This document shows positions 42,844 through 52,685 of a stretch of 64,000 nt of DNA, piece after piece. The first letter of the stretch is position 1. Each line of letters opens with the position of its first letter. Position numbers and translations under genes: made by a program. This stretch comes from Sanguinoderma infundibulare. Taxonomy: Eukaryota > Basidiomycota > Agaricomycetes > Polyporales > Polyporaceae. Location of the stretch: positions 868,001 through 932,000 of the forward strand of contig JAVLRN010000002.1 in assembly GCA_032821775.1 (NCBI GenBank). The letters are read 5' to 3'. Under the pieces are notes generated by a model that worked only from the letters and a program-made list of their open reading frames with translations, did no database searches and was not told the DNA's origin.

Positions 42844-43883
42844 ATGTCTCCCATTTCCGGTCGCTTTAAAGCCCTGATATACTTCCTTTACACCTGCTTC
42901 CTTTTCACGAAGTCGGACATTAAGACAACCGTGATCCCAGTCGTAAGCCAGCTGTATAATGCTCGACATAATTCATACTGACACATTCTGTAGAGCTCAT
43001 TGGCTTCAGCATCAGCACCTTTGAGCGACCCTTCTCGCCTTCCCCACGTTGCATTCTGGGTTTGGTTTCACGTCCTTCACTTTGACGTCTCAAACCAAAC
43101 CCTGGACCCCGACGAGGACGAGAAGAACAAGAGTGATCGCCCGCTCCCCGCGAAGCGGCTCTCCCGTGCGCAGGCACTCCAACTCCGCTGGATTCTTGTT
43201 CCGGTTTGTTTCATCCTGTCCAGCCTCTACAGTATCCAGACGGTGTACGCCAGTGCAGCCCTTGCCATCCTCACCATCACCTACAACGAGTTTCATGCAC
43301 ATCGTGGGCATTGGATTATCCGAAACCTTGTTAATGCCCTCGGTTTTGGGTCTTTTGAAATTGGGGCAACGCTCATCGCAGGTACGTACTCATCGTATTT
43401 TTAACAACCCAGGCCTGTAATCACGACTCTCACAGGCTCAAACGCGTCCATGCTGGATGATGTCGCCATCTGGTCTGTGGCGGCCAGTATGGCCATCTTC
43501 GCCACTACCATCCACTCTCAGGATTTTAAGGACACCGAGGGAGACCGCGCTATTGGACGGCACACCGTACCCATTGTATTCGGAAAGGCGGCAAAGTGGA
43601 CTGTGATTGTTCCGCTTCTACTGTGGTCCCTCGGCTTGTCTGTCCTCTGGGGGTTGGATGCTGTGATGAGCGGAGCATTCCTTGCTCTTTCGGGCTATGT
43701 CGGTTACCTATACATAGTTGGCGAGACAGTCCAGGACTACCAGATCGCTTTCTACTGGTATAACGTATGTCTCCCTTTCAAAATTCGTCCATTGTAGAGG
43801 CTAACTACTTGTTACAGGCTTGGCTATGCATCGCACACGCCCTGCCTGCATACCACAGGATGTACTACATCAATAGGCGTTAA
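42844..43883 (+). CDS. UbiA-family membrane prenyltransferase or terpene cyclase
   Basis: Four exons, 42844..42942, 42994..43381, 43436..43764 and 43818..43883, join to about 293 residues through introns of 51, 54 and 53 bases. The start gives MSPISGRFKALIYFLYTCFL. The first Asp-rich motif is FDVSNQTLDPDEDEKNKSDR (residues 63-82, followed by Pro), the fungal form of NDxxDxxxD that binds prenyl diphosphate through Mg2+. The second is SQDFKDTEGDRAIGRHTVPI (190-209), the DxxDxxGD motif. About seven to nine hydrophobic helices surround them, e.g. WTVIVPLLLWSLGLSVLWGL. Known basidiomycete relatives include UbiA-type sesquiterpene cyclases as well as true prenyltransferases; sequence alone does not decide. 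It acts in a membrane, probably ER. The gene is intact; a P450 remnant lies 4.3 kb downstream. Confidence 0.88.
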
Positions 43884-44583
43884 GGGGTCAGGACGGGCAG
43901 TACTAGTACCCCATTAGAGTGGCAAATCGGGAGTTATAGTTAGATGGTAGTTCCGAGCGGTTTAACGTGTATTTCCGGCCATCGTACAACTATGTAGTGT
44001 GCGAGTCAAGCTGATATGAACGCATGGCAACCAATTCTGCATAGACCGCCGCAGCATGAACCATGATCTAGTTACCATTGTCCGAATTGTCATGAGTGCG
44101 ACAGATCTGCTACCAAATACGGGAAACATCTTCTCAGGCTTATTCAACAGTCGGCCGCATTGTATTGCCTAGCTCCACACTGACCATGGCGGTCGAATCA
44201 GGGACAATTGACTTCTCGTCACGATGCAAGATGATTGTTGTAGTGGCAAGGGCCACACACTAGCCTTACGGCCAGTATTTGTAGCTAGTCAACCGAGTAT
44301 GGTTAGTTCGGGTATGCACGTGCTCGCTTAGTCACTACCCCACCGTTTACGAGCTCATCCTGTTTTGGGCTCAGACCTCGTCTCCGTCCTTCTGAACTAT
44401 CTGCGTGCTTCTCTATTTATCTCTCATTAGGTTTGATTCCATTACAAGTTTGGATCCACCCCGTTTCCCGATTCGGCGTCGATATCAACCTCCGTGTCAA
44501 GCGCTCGCAACTCCTCTGCCAGCGTTCCCTCGCCGTCCCCTCTCCCATAGCTCTCGCTTTCGGTTCTAATCGATTCTAGCAAC
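43884..44583. other. intergenic, no gene seen
   Basis: No coding support. I looked for long-terminal-repeat borders here because of the gag-like ORF that follows and found none convincing. Confidence 0.35.
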
Positions 44584-45015
44584 ATGGACGGCCCTCAAGT
44601 GCCGCCCCCCTCTGTTTACTGGTCCCAATCCGACCCTCTGAACGGCGGATTTTACGATCCGCCCAATCTCGCCACGGCTCAGCGGTTCGCTGCCCCTCAG
44701 CCTCAAGTCGCTCAACCCCAACCTACGGCCGAGCAATTAGGCCAGATGGCTGCACAAATGGCCTCTCAACAAGTGCAAGAGGCAGCGCAGGCTCAAGCGG
44801 TCGCCCAAGCGCAGCTCGAAGCCCAGGCGGCGGCGCAAGCTGCTGCCCAAGTTCAGGCTCAGGCCGCTCAAGCCGCGGCGCAGCCGCCTCCTCCGCTCAA
44901 TGAGCAGGATACGCTTCGTGAGTTGTTTCAGGCTATTTTAAACTCGAAATTCCAGAATGCAGCCCTACGGGCGCACGCGCAGCAGCAAGACGATCCTCTT
45001 CGTTTCACAGGCTGA
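44584..45015 (+). CDS. Ala/Gln-rich ORF, possibly a retrotransposon gag fragment
   Basis: Start MDGPQVPPPSVYWSQSDPLN; then a strongly Ala/Gln-rich coiled region and ending RELFQAILNSKFQNAALRAH. Ala/Gln-rich N-termini followed by a helical block occur in gag proteins of fungal LTR retrotransposons, but also in host genes. No zinc knuckle, protease or reverse transcriptase follows. The stop at 45015 is close to a sharp change in composition, so it may be a truncated element. Confidence 0.35.
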   Translation: MDGPQVPPPSVYWSQSDPLNGGFYDPPNLATAQRFAAPQPQVAQPQPTAEQLGQMAAQMASQQVQEAAQAQAVAQAQLEAQAAAQAAAQVQAQAAQAAAQPPPPLNEQDTLRELFQAILNSKFQNAALRAHAQQQDDPLRFTG

Positions 45016-45659
45016 CCGATGCACACCGGAAACATGCATCAATCTGAACTGGCGAATGATGATCTATATGGACGGAGCTCATCACCGAGTGCATCTGTTT
45101 CGTGGGTCCTCCACAGAAACAATCAAGAACGCTACCGGCGAAAGAGAAGTAGGTGGTGAGCAAACACCCATCTTTCTCATGGATGCAAGCATCGTAGGAC
45201 GTCGCGGTACCAGGCCATTCTTCGTGCGGCGGAGGGAGTCTTGGCGTTCGGCGTTGCTGCAGCTCACCTCGTCTTATATTGAACGTCATGCATTACTTAG
45301 ATATCTCGGTGTTGTCATGGCTAGAGGATGCGCCCCATGATGGCTCACGGCTAGACATGCCCCTCTGAGACCTCGAGCGGCAGGTGCCTCCGAAGCTCGA
45401 ATTGGGGCACGAGACGTACTGAGTCGACACCTTCCATGGACACACCCATCAAAACTACGCTTGGTAAAGCTTATCCCACTGCACCCCCCAGTGACGTAGT
45501 TGGGGTACATTTCAAGATCGCCAATCGACTTTCAAGAGCCGCAGGCGCATCACCTTCCACATCCTCGAAACTGTCGACTGCACCTGCCAAGCCCCTCAAT
45601 AGGACATTGGGCTCAATTCGTCCGAGACTCCAAAGCGTATCCAGAAACCGTCCCGCCCG
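45016..45659. other. no confident gene
   Basis: A plus frame at about 45520-45680 reads GHWAQFVRDSKAYPETVPPV, which looks protein-like but cannot be extended. Otherwise nothing. Confidence 0.25.
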
Positions 45660-47114
45660 TCAACGCGAATGAGCCGAATCCACTCTCGCGCAGTAGAAAC
45701 GTAGTCGCATGGGATGCACCCGCAACGGAGCCACGTCATCCTGTAGCTCCACGTCCCGCTTTGCGAGCGAGCAACATGTGTGGGGGGGTAGGACAGCTTT
45801 GTGGCGCTTCAGAGGAGAGCGCGGATCAGGGTGGCTCTCGCGAGACAGGATGCCTTCCGCGGGGGCGGATCGGGCGTACAGCAGCAACAGTTCGTCGCCA
45901 CGACTTTGTTGTGGGACGTCCCAAGGCTTGGATGTGTGCCGTGGCGGCTGGGGAAGAGGCCTGGATGGCTTGCGTCGGGCCGCCGCCTCGCGTCGCGTGT
46001 TTAGCGGCCGAACGCTAGCACTGTCTGCAGGGGGCACAAGAACTTGGTTGTCAAGAGGACAGCTGGGCGGCGGCGGCGCGATGGTAGCATCCTTTCTAGG
46101 ACCAGCTTCGTAGATCACGGTCGTCTGTCCTCCCATCTCCGCATGTCCATGGGATTCGCGGGTATCATCGTACGCCTCACCCAGCGTGGACGAGCCGGTG
46201 CTCAGCAAGGTCGCATCCTGCGCCACGGTCCGGGGTGCACCATCCGGCCCAAATTTGCACCCGAACTCGCGGCCGCATTCGTCCACCTCCCCGCAAATTT
46301 GCTCGATGGCCCGGTAGAGCTCGGCGATCGGCGTCGTGCAGCGGTCTGCGACGCGGAAAGATGCAGTCGCCGACGCCGACGCCACATCTGTCCGAGTGCG
46401 CTCAACGCGGGGATGTGAAGGCCGGGCTTTCGCAGGACGAGGCCTCGTGATAACGGTTCTGGATTGATCGCCTGAGTCGACTGTGGCCTGGCGGACATAC
46501 GTCTCGCTCCTGGGGAACGAGGGTATAGAGGGATACTCTCCCTGAGTGAGGTCGAAGACGGTGGATAGAGGGACGGCACACATGAGCTGAGGCGGCAGTA
46601 GGTGGCGAGCGTGGGGTGGCACCAGGTGTTTCGAGTCGACGGCCCATGAAGCCTGTTGGTATAAGAGCGTGTAAAACGCATTGTGTTGCAAACTTAGCAG
46701 ATGACAAAAGGACGAACGAGCCAACTCGCACCGGTTGGGCGCCGATCGTGTGGGGTTCTGCGCTGATTGTTGAATACCGTTGCCGTATCGAGGCCACGAG
46801 CGGCCGGCATCTGCGATCGTCAGGAATGATCGCTCTATCTCTGCCCCATGACAGCGAGCAAGTCCGATCCGAGTGTCGTCGTGACCGTTGAGTGCAACAA
46901 CTTGGGATGATGATGGCGAAAGCAAACGTCTTAAAGGAAACTTCCGGACAGGTTCGGTCCTCAGGGCGTCTAATGGGTGCAGTTGGCCGGCTTCGTCCGA
47001 CTCTTCCTTCCCTCCTTCCATCGACGTGGCCCGCCCTATCCCAAGTACGTATTCTGCTATTCGCGAGTGTACGTGCGCTTGGAGGCAAGTATTCAAAGTC
47101 GATACAATAGCCAA
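45660..47114 (-). CDS. long unknown ORF (484 codons)
   Basis: An uninterrupted minus frame. The middle (about residues 180-310) looks most coding-like: VFDLTQGEYPSIPSFPRSET and ELYRAIEQICGEVDECGREF. The C-terminal part is Pro/Arg-rich, with KPSRPLPQPPRHTSKPWDVP resembling SH3-binding sequence. The first ~100 residues are less convincing and may lie outside the true gene or include an intron. No family is recognised. Shorter antisense frames are shadows. Confidence 0.4.
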   Translation of the reverse strand: MAIVSTLNTCLQAHVHSRIAEYVLGIGRATSMEGGKEESDEAGQLHPLDALRTEPVRKFPLRRLLSPSSSQVVALNGHDDTRIGLARCHGAEIERSFLTIADAGRSWPRYGNGIQQSAQNPTRSAPNRCELARSSFCHLLSLQHNAFYTLLYQQASWAVDSKHLVPPHARHLLPPQLMCAVPLSTVFDLTQGEYPSIPSFPRSETYVRQATVDSGDQSRTVITRPRPAKARPSHPRVERTRTDVASASATASFRVADRCTTPIAELYRAIEQICGEVDECGREFGCKFGPDGAPRTVAQDATLLSTGSSTLGEAYDDTRESHGHAEMGGQTTVIYEAGPRKDATIAPPPPSCPLDNQVLVPPADSASVRPLNTRREAAARRKPSRPLPQPPRHTSKPWDVPQQSRGDELLLLYARSAPAEGILSRESHPDPRSPLKRHKAVLPPHTCCSLAKRDVELQDDVAPLRVHPMRLRFYCARVDSAHSR

Positions 47115-48227
47115 TTCACATTCGAGCGTGTGGCATGCGCACGTAGGTCTATTATCACTATCAAGAAGGCTCTCCCCGACGCTTGCCGGGGCAATTAATG
47201 TAAGTCTCGTGGTTTGGATGGTCTTTGAAACGATTTGTCAACCTCCATATTCCTAGTATTGTCTGTAGTCTTCGACGGCGTCATCGCACCTTCCGCTTAA
47301 TCTAACCAGGCGTTGCGGATATCTAGGTAGGGCTCGAGATGGGACGAGTATCCACCGTCCCCGCGAGTTATCTTCAGCATTACACGTAGCCCTGTGAGTG
47401 TTTTCGAATGTCGTTTATCAAAGCCTTACTCTCATTTTTGCTATCCTGCCACTTCATCCGCCACGTCTCCCGTCTGTGGCTCGAAGCGATCCCGTCCTCG
47501 CAGATCCTCCGCGCCGCGCTGCACTTTAAAACCCTCGCGACGGACGCATACAACGTACCTAGGCGTAGTGAATCACGTCGCGAGGACGCGCAAGCACTCG
47601 ACATGACCGATCGCTCCTGAACTGCAGGTGATCACGATCCGCGAAGAGATCCTGGCGGACTCTCTGACGGTGTGGGCTCACTCGATCTTCGAGTACCTTC
47701 ATCTGGAGCGGTGCAATCGGAATTCGAGGAGGAGGAGATTGTTTCCGGCCTGTTGAGGAGCAGGCTGGATGTGCGGTAGGTCGAGGACGAGTCTAGACTC
47801 GAGCTTCGCATTTGAACTGGTGTCGAAATTCGGAGGGCGTGTCGGTAATGTTGTTTCCCTCAACAAAGTCTTTGACCGATCTAATGGATTATGACAGATA
47901 ATGTTTGGGAAGCACGAAGGGACACCGGCTCGATGTCATGCGCCATGCGTGTCGTTCTGGACCTGGTTGTCATCCTATCCGAGTTTTAGAATAGATCGCT
48001 AAGCGTTCCCTCTGATTCGGATTCGTGACGCTGTTCGATATAAGACGACATGGGAAAGGAGGGGAGGAAGTCTCCCTGTGCCTTGGGGACGCCGTACCAC
48101 TAAGTGTCCTCCCGATCACTTCCTGTGCATGGTTTTGGCTGTGTCAGTCCGTCCTCGGACTGTACAACGCCTCAACCTGTCCTTCAATTCGCGTACGCTC
48201 ACGATGACTCTTTTCTCAAACGTTCAG
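47115..48227. other. unassigned; possible decayed exons
   Basis: Around 47408-47700 plus-strand pieces such as ALHFKTLATDAYNVP and EEILADSLTVWAHSIFEYLH look protein-like but are in separate frames. At 48120-48140 FLCMVLAVSV resembles the end of a P450 I-helix, so the missing upstream part of the P450 decays here. Confidence 0.3.
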
Positions 48228-48954
48228 AAACGTGCTGAGATTGACCACGTCATAGGGACCGACAGGCTCCCGGACTACTCGGACAAGGTGAAGCTGCCAT
48301 CCACCTCCGCGATCATAAAGGAAGTCCTGCGCTGGCATCCACCTGGTCCTACAGGTGTACCACACATGCTCCGCGAGGACGATAACTATAGGGGATACCA
48401 CATCCCTAAAGGTACTGTAGTTATGGGTAACATTTGGTAAGCCGTGCCGTTCAACTCCCTCAGACCGGACTGGCATCTCACATGCGCCGCAGGGGAATCC
48501 TTCACGATCCTGAGGTGTACCCGGAGCCTGAGAGGTTCATGCCCGAACGATTTATCAAGGATGGAGTGTTGGACTGCAGTGCGAATGATCCCGGTCGTGT
48601 CGTGTTTGGCTTTGGAAGGCGGTATGTGACTGTATATGCCGCGCTATGCTGGCTAGAACTCACATACGTTATCCACATTAGCGTGTGCCCTGGGCGATTG
48701 TTCGCCGAAGACTCGATGTGGCTCATGGTCGCACAATTCCTGTCCGTCTTCCATGTGTCCACTAACGACCACCAGTTGCCGCCGAAAGTGGATTTCACAG
48801 GTGGTGCGCTATCGTGAGTCGCCGTTCTGTCTGTCGAGAGTGTTTGTCTGCTGACATGTCCTTCGCTTGCAGCGGCCCACTACCTTTCGAGTGCACCATT
48901 CGTCCACAGTCTGCGGCAGTGGTAGAACTTGTCGAATGTTGCGGTCGTGACTAG
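48228..48954 (+). pseudogene. cytochrome P450, C-terminal part only
   Basis: Four exons, 48228..48436, 48493..48621, 48682..48813 and 48873..48954, join in frame and end at TAG. They encode RAEIDHVIGTDRLPDYSDKV, the ExxR helix in IIKEVLRWHPPGPTGVPHML, the PERF region (YPEPERFMPERFIKDGVLD), the heme loop FGFGRRVCPGR with its Cys ligand, and a normal tail. This is the last ~180 residues of a ~500-residue basidiomycete P450. The N-terminal anchor, substrate region and most of the I-helix are missing or unrecognisable upstream, so no functional enzyme can be made, although the splice sites and frame of the remainder are intact, suggesting recent truncation. Neighbour to the UbiA-family gene. Confidence 0.75.
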
Positions 48955-49345
48955 ATGCCAATTGCGAAGTTGGGTCGTATGCCGTCCGTTTCCGATAAAT
49001 GTCATTGTAGAAGCCTATGTCAAGTCTGCGGAGGTTATAGAGCTGAATTTTGCGACTCGCCTAAAATGAGATGCAGCTGTGACCGTTCTTCGCGGTAGAA
49101 CACAGGTACGGATGTGTATGGCATGGTCTGCGGTGGTCCTCAAAGCAGCACATCCTGCGCCTTTGCTCTGCCTGAACGATGTCTGTTCGACACATTTCTG
49201 ATCCTACATTTTGAGCGAATCGACTCGAAGCTTCACACAACGAAGTACAATTAAGGCGGCAATCGTACTTTGCTTGATCCCGGCAGAGGCACAGTTTTCA
49301 TCTCCATCCATGCCGGCTGCTTGGGAAGATGACAAAGTACGTGCC
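48955..49345. other. no gene seen
   Basis: Non-coding sequence between the P450 remnant and the transposable element. Confidence 0.4.
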
Positions 49346-49837
49346 CACATCAGAAATTCCCAGGAGTTCTGACAGGTCTGACACAGATGTTTCAGACATT
49401 TTCAGACATTTTCAGATACTTTCAGACCCATTTCAGACCTGTCAGAAGTCAGAGGTCAGAGGTGCAAAACCCCCCCGTCAGACATTTTGAAACGGAAATG
49501 CACGGTGCAGCGACAGGCCTGACGAGGCCCACAATGGCTTGGATGTCCCCTGCGAACACCCTCCGACGACGAAACTGGTGCACGACGGGCGTCATCATCG
49601 GCAATGCTGGTCGTCGCTGTGCGTCAATGTGCAAGCACCGACAAGCTCTCCAGTCCCCGCGCGTGGGCCGCGCTCTCCCAGACGGTCGCGCAAGAGTAAT
49701 AATACCTCCCGCACCTCAAACCCTGGCGCCGCGAAGGGTAGGTGGCCGACGGTAGGTCGATGTCTGTGTTTTCGGCCTCTTAGGCGCCCTAAGCGCCAGA
49801 TATCCAGACATTCAGAACTCGTGTGAATTACTGATGC
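49346..49837. mobile_element. short terminal-inverted-repeat element, copy 1
   Basis: The left end reads CATCAGAAATTCCCAGGAGT then TCTGACAGGTCTGA. The right end, read in reverse, is CATCAGTAATTCACACGAGT then TCTGAATGTCTGG. The two ends are imperfect inverted repeats. Inside the left end TTTCAGAC is repeated about five times (49388-49437). The copy at 55911-56426 has the same ends and shared interior words (GTCAGAGGTGC, GTCAGACATT) in the opposite orientation. No transposase. Target duplications are not clear. Confidence 0.6.
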
Positions 49838-50374
49838 AGGCTCTTGCGGGCGAGAGCGAGGTCAAGTTCGCCCTTGGCGACGCCAGGCGAATGGAAAACG
49901 AGCATGGTCGTGGAGATGAGTAATATAACTGGCTGAAGAGAAGGCTTATATGAGGTCAGAGACTCGATGCACCGCCCGGGCATTGCAGTGCTTCGCCGTG
50001 GCCGTCGACGCGGAGCAAGGCTGGAGGCCGTCTCTGATTGGGATGACTGGGAGACAAGAAGCGATGGTCGGTCCGAGCCAGCTCACACGGCCGGCCCGAG
50101 CTCGAGCGCTTGTGGTCTGTAGTACGAAGGCATCCGGGACTCGGAAGCGTGAACAGTCAAGATTTTTTTTTGCGAGGCCTTGACAAGGCCGGACAAATAT
50201 TTCAGCACTGTAAGTTCGGAAAACCTCATGCGGTGTGCCGGTTTTCAAGCTCGCATTTTCTTCCCTTGCAGCCCACTCTCCTCTTTCCTTCTCTTCGCTC
50301 GGTAGATTCCGAATGGAATAAGGGTCGTACAATATTTCGTCGTCTTATCGCAACGAATTGCGATATATGCCTGC
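49838..50374. other. no gene seen
   Basis: Open frames on both strands without recognisable content. Confidence 0.35.
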
Positions 50375-51275
50375 CCTACAGCGATCCACGCATTCTCACT
50401 CCACCTTCGGCAACTCGTGAAACACCGGCGTCACCGTGATGCGCGCATGGTCCCACTGTGAGCAATGTCGTCAGGGACCCCTTGACTGCCAACGCCGAAA
50501 CCTCAGGCGATCACTCACCACCTCTCCGGACGTGTAGTAAGGGTCCTTCTTGAGCGTCTCCCAGGCCTTCTCGACGCTATCCACCTGGACGATCGAGTAA
50601 GAGCCCTGACGTTTCTCGTACAGGTCGGCATCCGAGGAGTTTGCCCCCTCGGTGAGCAGGCCACCTGCAGCGACTGCGATCAGGGGGCGTGGGTGTTTGG
50701 TCAGAGCGAGATTCAGACTGCGGCGGCGCACATCGCGGGCGAACGTACCGATGTATCCGTCTTTGACGAGCGGCGCGTTGTACGCCCTGTGGGCCGGGTT
50801 GTGCTTTGTGCGATTGGCCACTGTGCCAGGAATGTCGCGGGAAAGGATGAGGAAGTAGTTCTTGTTGAGAGTCGGGACGGACATGGTGTGTGACAGCGGA
50901 TGGTGGACGGTTGCAAAGAACTGGCGTACCCCTGCTCAAAAGGTTGGACTTTATGCAAAACATGGGCGTTAGAAGGATGAGACGATGCGATGCTGGGAAT
51001 CACCTACTGTTATACGAAAATCGGATGTCGTGGTTTCGCTCAAGGGTGTGGGTTGACTTGTGCGCAGTTTTAACGCTGGAGAAGTCTGGAGGCCGCCTTG
51101 TGAGTGCATGAAGTAGATAATTATGGTTTCGAAGGCCACTTAGTCATATACCAATTGCCATGAAATCGAGCGAGCCTTGAAGTCGAAGGAGGTGGCATGA
51201 GGAGACCTCGGCAACCACGTTTCCGAGCTTAGACTGTCGACATTACGAGGGACACGCTGGCTGAGGCTGTGTCTT
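50375..51275 (-). repeat. inverted duplicated block, copy 2 (YCII gene with long 5' flank)
   Basis: The counterpart of 24090-24975 in opposite orientation. The intron sequence is almost unchanged and the 5' flank is alignable up to about 51275. Ends are approximate. Confidence 0.8.
50396..50884 (-). CDS. YCII-domain protein, long form, copy 2
   Basis: Exon 50884..50519 and exon 50455..50396 with a 63-base intron give 141 residues, the same layout as 24464-24952. Differences are few and mostly conservative, e.g. FLILSRDIPGTVANRTKHN for FIILSRDLPGSVANRTKHN and ALTKHPRPLIAVAAG for ALTKHPFPMIAVAAG. The terminal exon WDHARITVTPVFHELPKVE is the same. Both reading frames are open and both introns keep their splice signals, so both copies can be active. 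The exons being better kept than the flank suggests selection or gene conversion. Confidence 0.85.
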
Positions 51276-51789
51276 GGATCTGGGATTGGGAAACGGTCTG
51301 AGCGGCGATAAATAGGCATAATGTCACTTGGCCACCTGGGTCAGGCTTTGCAAAGAGTTTTGAAGCGTCTTCCCGAAACTCGATAGAGGGCGAGCACAAC
51401 CGTGATCGGGGTCGGTGACTTGCACAAAGAAGAGTGCTCCGCAGCAGTGGCTTCAAAGGCCGAGCGCGCAATGCCTGTGAGAAAGGGATGTCAGAGGCGG
51501 GAGATGGGTGATGTTCGATTCATCCGCATTTCTGACTCACGAACTGCGAACTCGGTCCGGTCGTTCGAACCCATGGAAGTAGCTCGCTCCATCCATCTGT
51601 CGTAATCATGCGGCGAATAGATACTTATGTGCAGTAGAAGGTTGTCTATACGAGCTTGAGCCACGAGCATCTCACCATCCGTGTTTGGTCTGACGCGAGT
51701 TTTACCACTCTGGTGGGCACGTCATTCAACGTCTTGCCCAAGACGGGCGCCAGGACAGAATTGTCCAGAATCAAAGGCACTCCTGATGT
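51276..51789. other. intergenic between two YCII genes
   Basis: No coding support. Confidence 0.4.
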
Positions 51790-52384
51790 TCAAGGTGTAG
51801 TGGGAAGATTGGCGACAACGAGAGGTAGTATCACCAACTTCTCCTTGTCCCACTGCGGAAAATTGTCAGTCAAGCAAGCACGTCGAGTCAAGACGAAGAA
51901 CCATAACTCACTACCCCGCTGGTATAGTAGACATCGCTTTCCACGACGTTGCGGACAGTCTCTATGCTATCGGCCTCGCAGATCAAGACCGATCCGACCA
52001 TGCGCTTCTCCGCCCCAGGGGCTATAGATTCTGGGGTGAGCATTGCTCCTCCTAGCTCTAACAGGACCATGTGCATGATCAGCAAAGATCGGAAGACAAC
52101 TCATTGGAATGGCACGTACTGACGGTGCCTTCCCTCGCCTTGACCGCAGCGTTGTCAAGGTGGGACTGACGAACGCTCAAGCGACGCTGCAAAGCACCCT
52201 GGTCTGACATGTCCGGCGCGTAGACGATGAACTTGTGAAGTATCGGTGCGTTCTCCGCTTGAGAGGACATTGGTCGGATGGCAGCGAATCGTCCAGGACT
52301 CGAAGGTGTAGTGGAACGTATGCTACGAGGAATCCGGTACGATTGTCGGAGAAGAGTGGGCATGCGAGGGAACGACGTGGTCAA
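51790..52384 (-). CDS. YCII-domain protein with likely mitochondrial presequence
   Basis: Exons 52384..52120, 52057..51912 and 51852..51790 give about 157 residues. Residues 1-40 are Arg/Ser-rich without acids (MTTSFPRMPTLLRQSYRIPR), as in mitochondrial targeting peptides. The domain follows: ILHKFIVYAPDMSDQGALQR, LSVRQSHLDNAAVKAREG, LGGAMLTPESIAPGAEKRM, GSVLICEADSIETVRNVVES, DVYYTSGV and, after the last intron, WDKEKLVILPLVVANLPTTP. Intron phases equal those of the short gene at 2656-3101. The reaction is unknown; the fold is a dimeric alpha+beta barrel as in muconolactone isomerase. Start chosen at the first Met; an internal Met (MSSQAENAP) could give a cytosolic form. Confidence 0.88.
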
Positions 52385-52685
52385 GTGCAGGAGTCAAGCT
52401 GTGCGGCTGTCATCAAACCGAACCGAACCGACTCGGCCGCATGAGGCTTCGGCTGTTCGAATCCCGCGCTGGACACTTCAGAACACTTTGAAGCAATAAT
52501 TCGTCTGCTCGCAGAGCAGACCGTGCATTCTTATGGTAAGCGCAGTACGAGAAATACAGTAGTATGCTTCGCGGACTATTGTATTTTACTGTAAGTTGAT
52601 CCATACTCTGAGATATCGAGTTCGCGGGTCGCCCTAGTACTGATTCGAAAGTTAGCATCGGCTGGATGTTCGTGCGTCGGAACGC
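52385..52685. other. intergenic, no gene seen
   Basis: No coding support. Confidence 0.4.

Noticed and set aside
44150..44583. A possible long terminal repeat upstream of the Ala/Gln-rich ORF.
   Set aside because: No TG...CA-bounded segment is repeated downstream, no primer-binding site was seen, and no pol motifs follow.
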